From Aristaeella hokkaidonensis (GTDB lineage Bacteria > Bacillota > Clostridia > Christensenellales > Aristaeellaceae): a stretch of DNA of 64,000 nt. A program made the translations under genes and the position numbers. The notes beneath the pieces were generated by a model. That model was not told the origin of the DNA and did not search any database. It saw only the letters and a list, made by a program, of their open reading frames with translations. The stretch covers positions 1,798,001 through 1,862,000 of the forward strand of contig NZ_CP068393.1 in assembly GCF_018128945.1 (NCBI RefSeq), given 5' to 3'. Positions 62,657-64,000 of the stretch are shown here, piece after piece (position 1 is the stretch's first letter; each line of letters starts with the position of its first letter).

Positions 62657-62935
62657 TTACTTCCGCGCGCTGTTCTTGTCCCCGGCGTGGCCGCGGAAGG
62701 TGCGGGTGGGGGCGAACTCGCCCAGCTTATGACCGACCATGTCCTCTGTTACATAAACCGGAACATGCTTCCGGCCGTCATGCACAGCAACGGTATGGCC
62801 CACAAAGTCCGGGAAGATCGTGCTGGAACGGCTCCAGGTCTTCACGACCGCTTTTTTGCCGCTCGCATTCATCTCGGTGATGCGCTTCATCAGCGCGGGC
62901 TCTACATAAGGGCCCTTCTTTACGGAACGACTCAT
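62657..62935 (-). CDS. rpsS: 30S ribosomal protein S19 (uS19)
   Basis: 92 residues. [20 protein letters not shown] and [20 protein letters not shown] are conserved. Sits in the 30S head near the A-site finger. Confidence 0.97.
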   Translation of the reverse strand: MSRSVKKGPYVEPALMKRITEMNASGKKAVVKTWSRSSTIFPDFVGHTVAVHDGRKHVPVYVTEDMVGHKLGEFAPTRTFRGHAGDKNSARK

Positions 62936-62953
62936 ATCTTTCAGGTGCCTCCT

Positions 62954-63787
62954 TTACTTCGAGCTTGCGCGCTTGACGATCATCTTGTTGGAATACTTCT
63001 TGTGCTTCCTGGTCTTCAGACCCAGAGCGGGCTTACCCCAGGGAGTAACAGGAGCCGGCATACCAACGGGGCTCTTGCCCTCGCCGCCGCCGTGCGGGTG
63101 ATCGCAGGGGTTCATAACCACACCGCGGACGGTGGGCCGGATACCCATGTGGCGAACGCGGCCGGCTTTACCCAGGCGTACGTTCTCGTGATCGGTGTTA
63201 CCCACGGTACCGATGGTGGCCTTGGCGTTCAGCGGAAGCTTCCGCATTTCGCCGCTGGGCAGGCGGACCTGAGCGTAACCATTTTCCTTAGCCATCAGCT
63301 GGGCGCTCATGCCGGCACTGCGTACCAGCTGGCCGCCGCGGCCGGGCTTCAGCTCCAGGTTGTGGATCAGGGTACCAACGGGGATGTTGCTGATCGGCAG
63401 GGCGTTACCGGGCTTGATGTCCGCGCTGTCGCTGCTGATCACGGTGTCCCCGACCTTCAGGCCCAGAGGAGCCAGGATGTAGCGCTTCTCGCCGTCCACA
63501 TAGTTCAGCAGGGCGATGAAGGCGCTGCGGTTCGGGTCGTACTCGATCGCGCTGACCTTGGCGGGGATATCCACCTTGTCGCGCTTGAAGTCGATGATGC
63601 GGTATTTCCGCTTGTTGCCGCCGCCCTGATGACGGACGGTGATCTTGCCCTGCTTGTTCCGGCCGCTGTTCTTCTTCAGAACCTCGGTCAGGCTCTTCTC
63701 GGGCGCTTTCTTGGTGACCTCTTCAAAGGTCAGAACCGACATATGCCGCCGGGCGGGCGAAGTCGGCTTGTAAACTCGGATAGCCAT
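62954..63787 (-). CDS. rplB: 50S ribosomal protein L2 (uL2)
   Basis: 277 residues, full length. [28 protein letters not shown]-like [20 protein letters not shown] and [20 protein letters not shown], with the essential His, are visible. Needed for subunit joining and the peptidyl transferase centre. Confidence 0.98.
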   Translation of the reverse strand: MAIRVYKPTSPARRHMSVLTFEEVTKKAPEKSLTEVLKKNSGRNKQGKITVRHQGGGNKRKYRIIDFKRDKVDIPAKVSAIEYDPNRSAFIALLNYVDGEKRYILAPLGLKVGDTVISSDSADIKPGNALPISNIPVGTLIHNLELKPGRGGQLVRSAGMSAQLMAKENGYAQVRLPSGEMRKLPLNAKATIGTVGNTDHENVRLGKAGRVRHMGIRPTVRGVVMNPCDHPHGGGEGKSPVGMPAPVTPWGKPALGLKTRKHKKYSNKMIVKRASSK

Positions 63788-63808
63788 TTCTTTCGTTCCT
63801 CCCTTGCG

Positions 63809-64000
63809 TTACTGTGCCATGCCTTCGAAGAACTTGATGGGCTTGGAGTCCTTCTTCAGAATCACATAGGCCTTTTTGGTTTCGGGGGTCATGCCCTGGG
63901 TGCGGCCCTGGCGCTTCATCTTACCGATGGTGCGCAGGGTGTTGACCTTGGCAACTTTCACGCCGTCTTCCGCGAACACGGTTTCAATGGCGTTCTTGAT
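63809..64000 (-). CDS. rplW: 50S ribosomal protein L23 (uL23), 5' part beyond window
   Basis: The last 63 codons and TAA are visible, ending ...[31 protein letters not shown] and [20 protein letters not shown] match the L23 C-terminal half. L23 lies at the tunnel exit and docks trigger factor and SRP. rplW next to rplB is the normal S10 order. Confidence 0.94.
   Translation of the reverse strand: MKNAIETVFAEDGVKVAKVNTLRTIGKMKRQGRTQGMTPETKKAYVILKKDSKPIKFFEGMAQ

Overview
The window comes from a GC-rich anaerobic member of the Clostridia. This is inferred from a Rex-linked bifunctional aldehyde/alcohol dehydrogenase, zinc-binding ('C+') forms of S14, L36 and L24, a KOW-domain protein between map and infA, YesM/YesN-type two-component genes, an ABC sugar importer without its own ATPase, and cellobiose phosphorylase. 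A gut or rumen plant-fibre degrader (Lachnospiraceae or Christensenellales-like) fits; the species cannot be named from sequence alone. Most genes lie on the minus strand. The exceptions are a GH3 beta-glucosidase and a three-gene ABC transporter.

Layout. 1-2560: adhE (cut by the window edge) and rex. 2561-3073: gene-free, structured DNA. 3074-15711: metabolic and stress genes, most closed by a short strong terminator: a LysR regulator, a Tat-exported C_GCAxxG/FMN-binding protein, CstA, asparaginase, an MscS channel, a nudC-GNAT-HD operon, an SGNH hydrolase with a flavodoxin-like reductase, and divergently a GH3 beta-glucosidase under a MerR-type promoter. 15783-29420: a ten-gene surface polysaccharide operon bracketed by direct repeats of the tRNA-Leu 3' end. 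29402-30059: seven tRNA genes. 30217-32699: DUF368/PopT-like and DedA-superfamily-like membrane proteins, a small zinc-ribbon protein and the hibernation factor Hpf.

32910-46849 is a beta-glucoside phosphorolysis locus. One minus-strand operon runs GH94 phosphorylase, phosphohexomutase, sensor kinase, extracellular binding protein, response regulator. Divergent from it is a binding-protein-dependent importer, which converges on a cellobiose phosphorylase. Imported disaccharide would be split with phosphate to a sugar 1-phosphate, and the mutase would pass it to glycolysis. The kinase, binding protein and regulator would form a sugar-sensing trio.

46911-52940 holds an ABC-F ATPase with a degenerate second half, a PepV/Sapep dipeptidase, a small unknown gene, uvrC and an anchored unknown. 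A 7-bp-period repeat recurs in three successive gaps here. 53106-64000 is the S10-spc ribosomal protein cluster from rplW (cut by the right edge) to rpmJ, where a terminator ends it; rpsM-rpsK-rpsD-rpoA-rplQ do not follow.

The strongest leads are the polysaccharide operon, which looks like a genomic island at tRNA-Leu with no visible integrase, and one gene inside it: a Wzz-type chain-length protein fused to a degenerate GGDEF domain.
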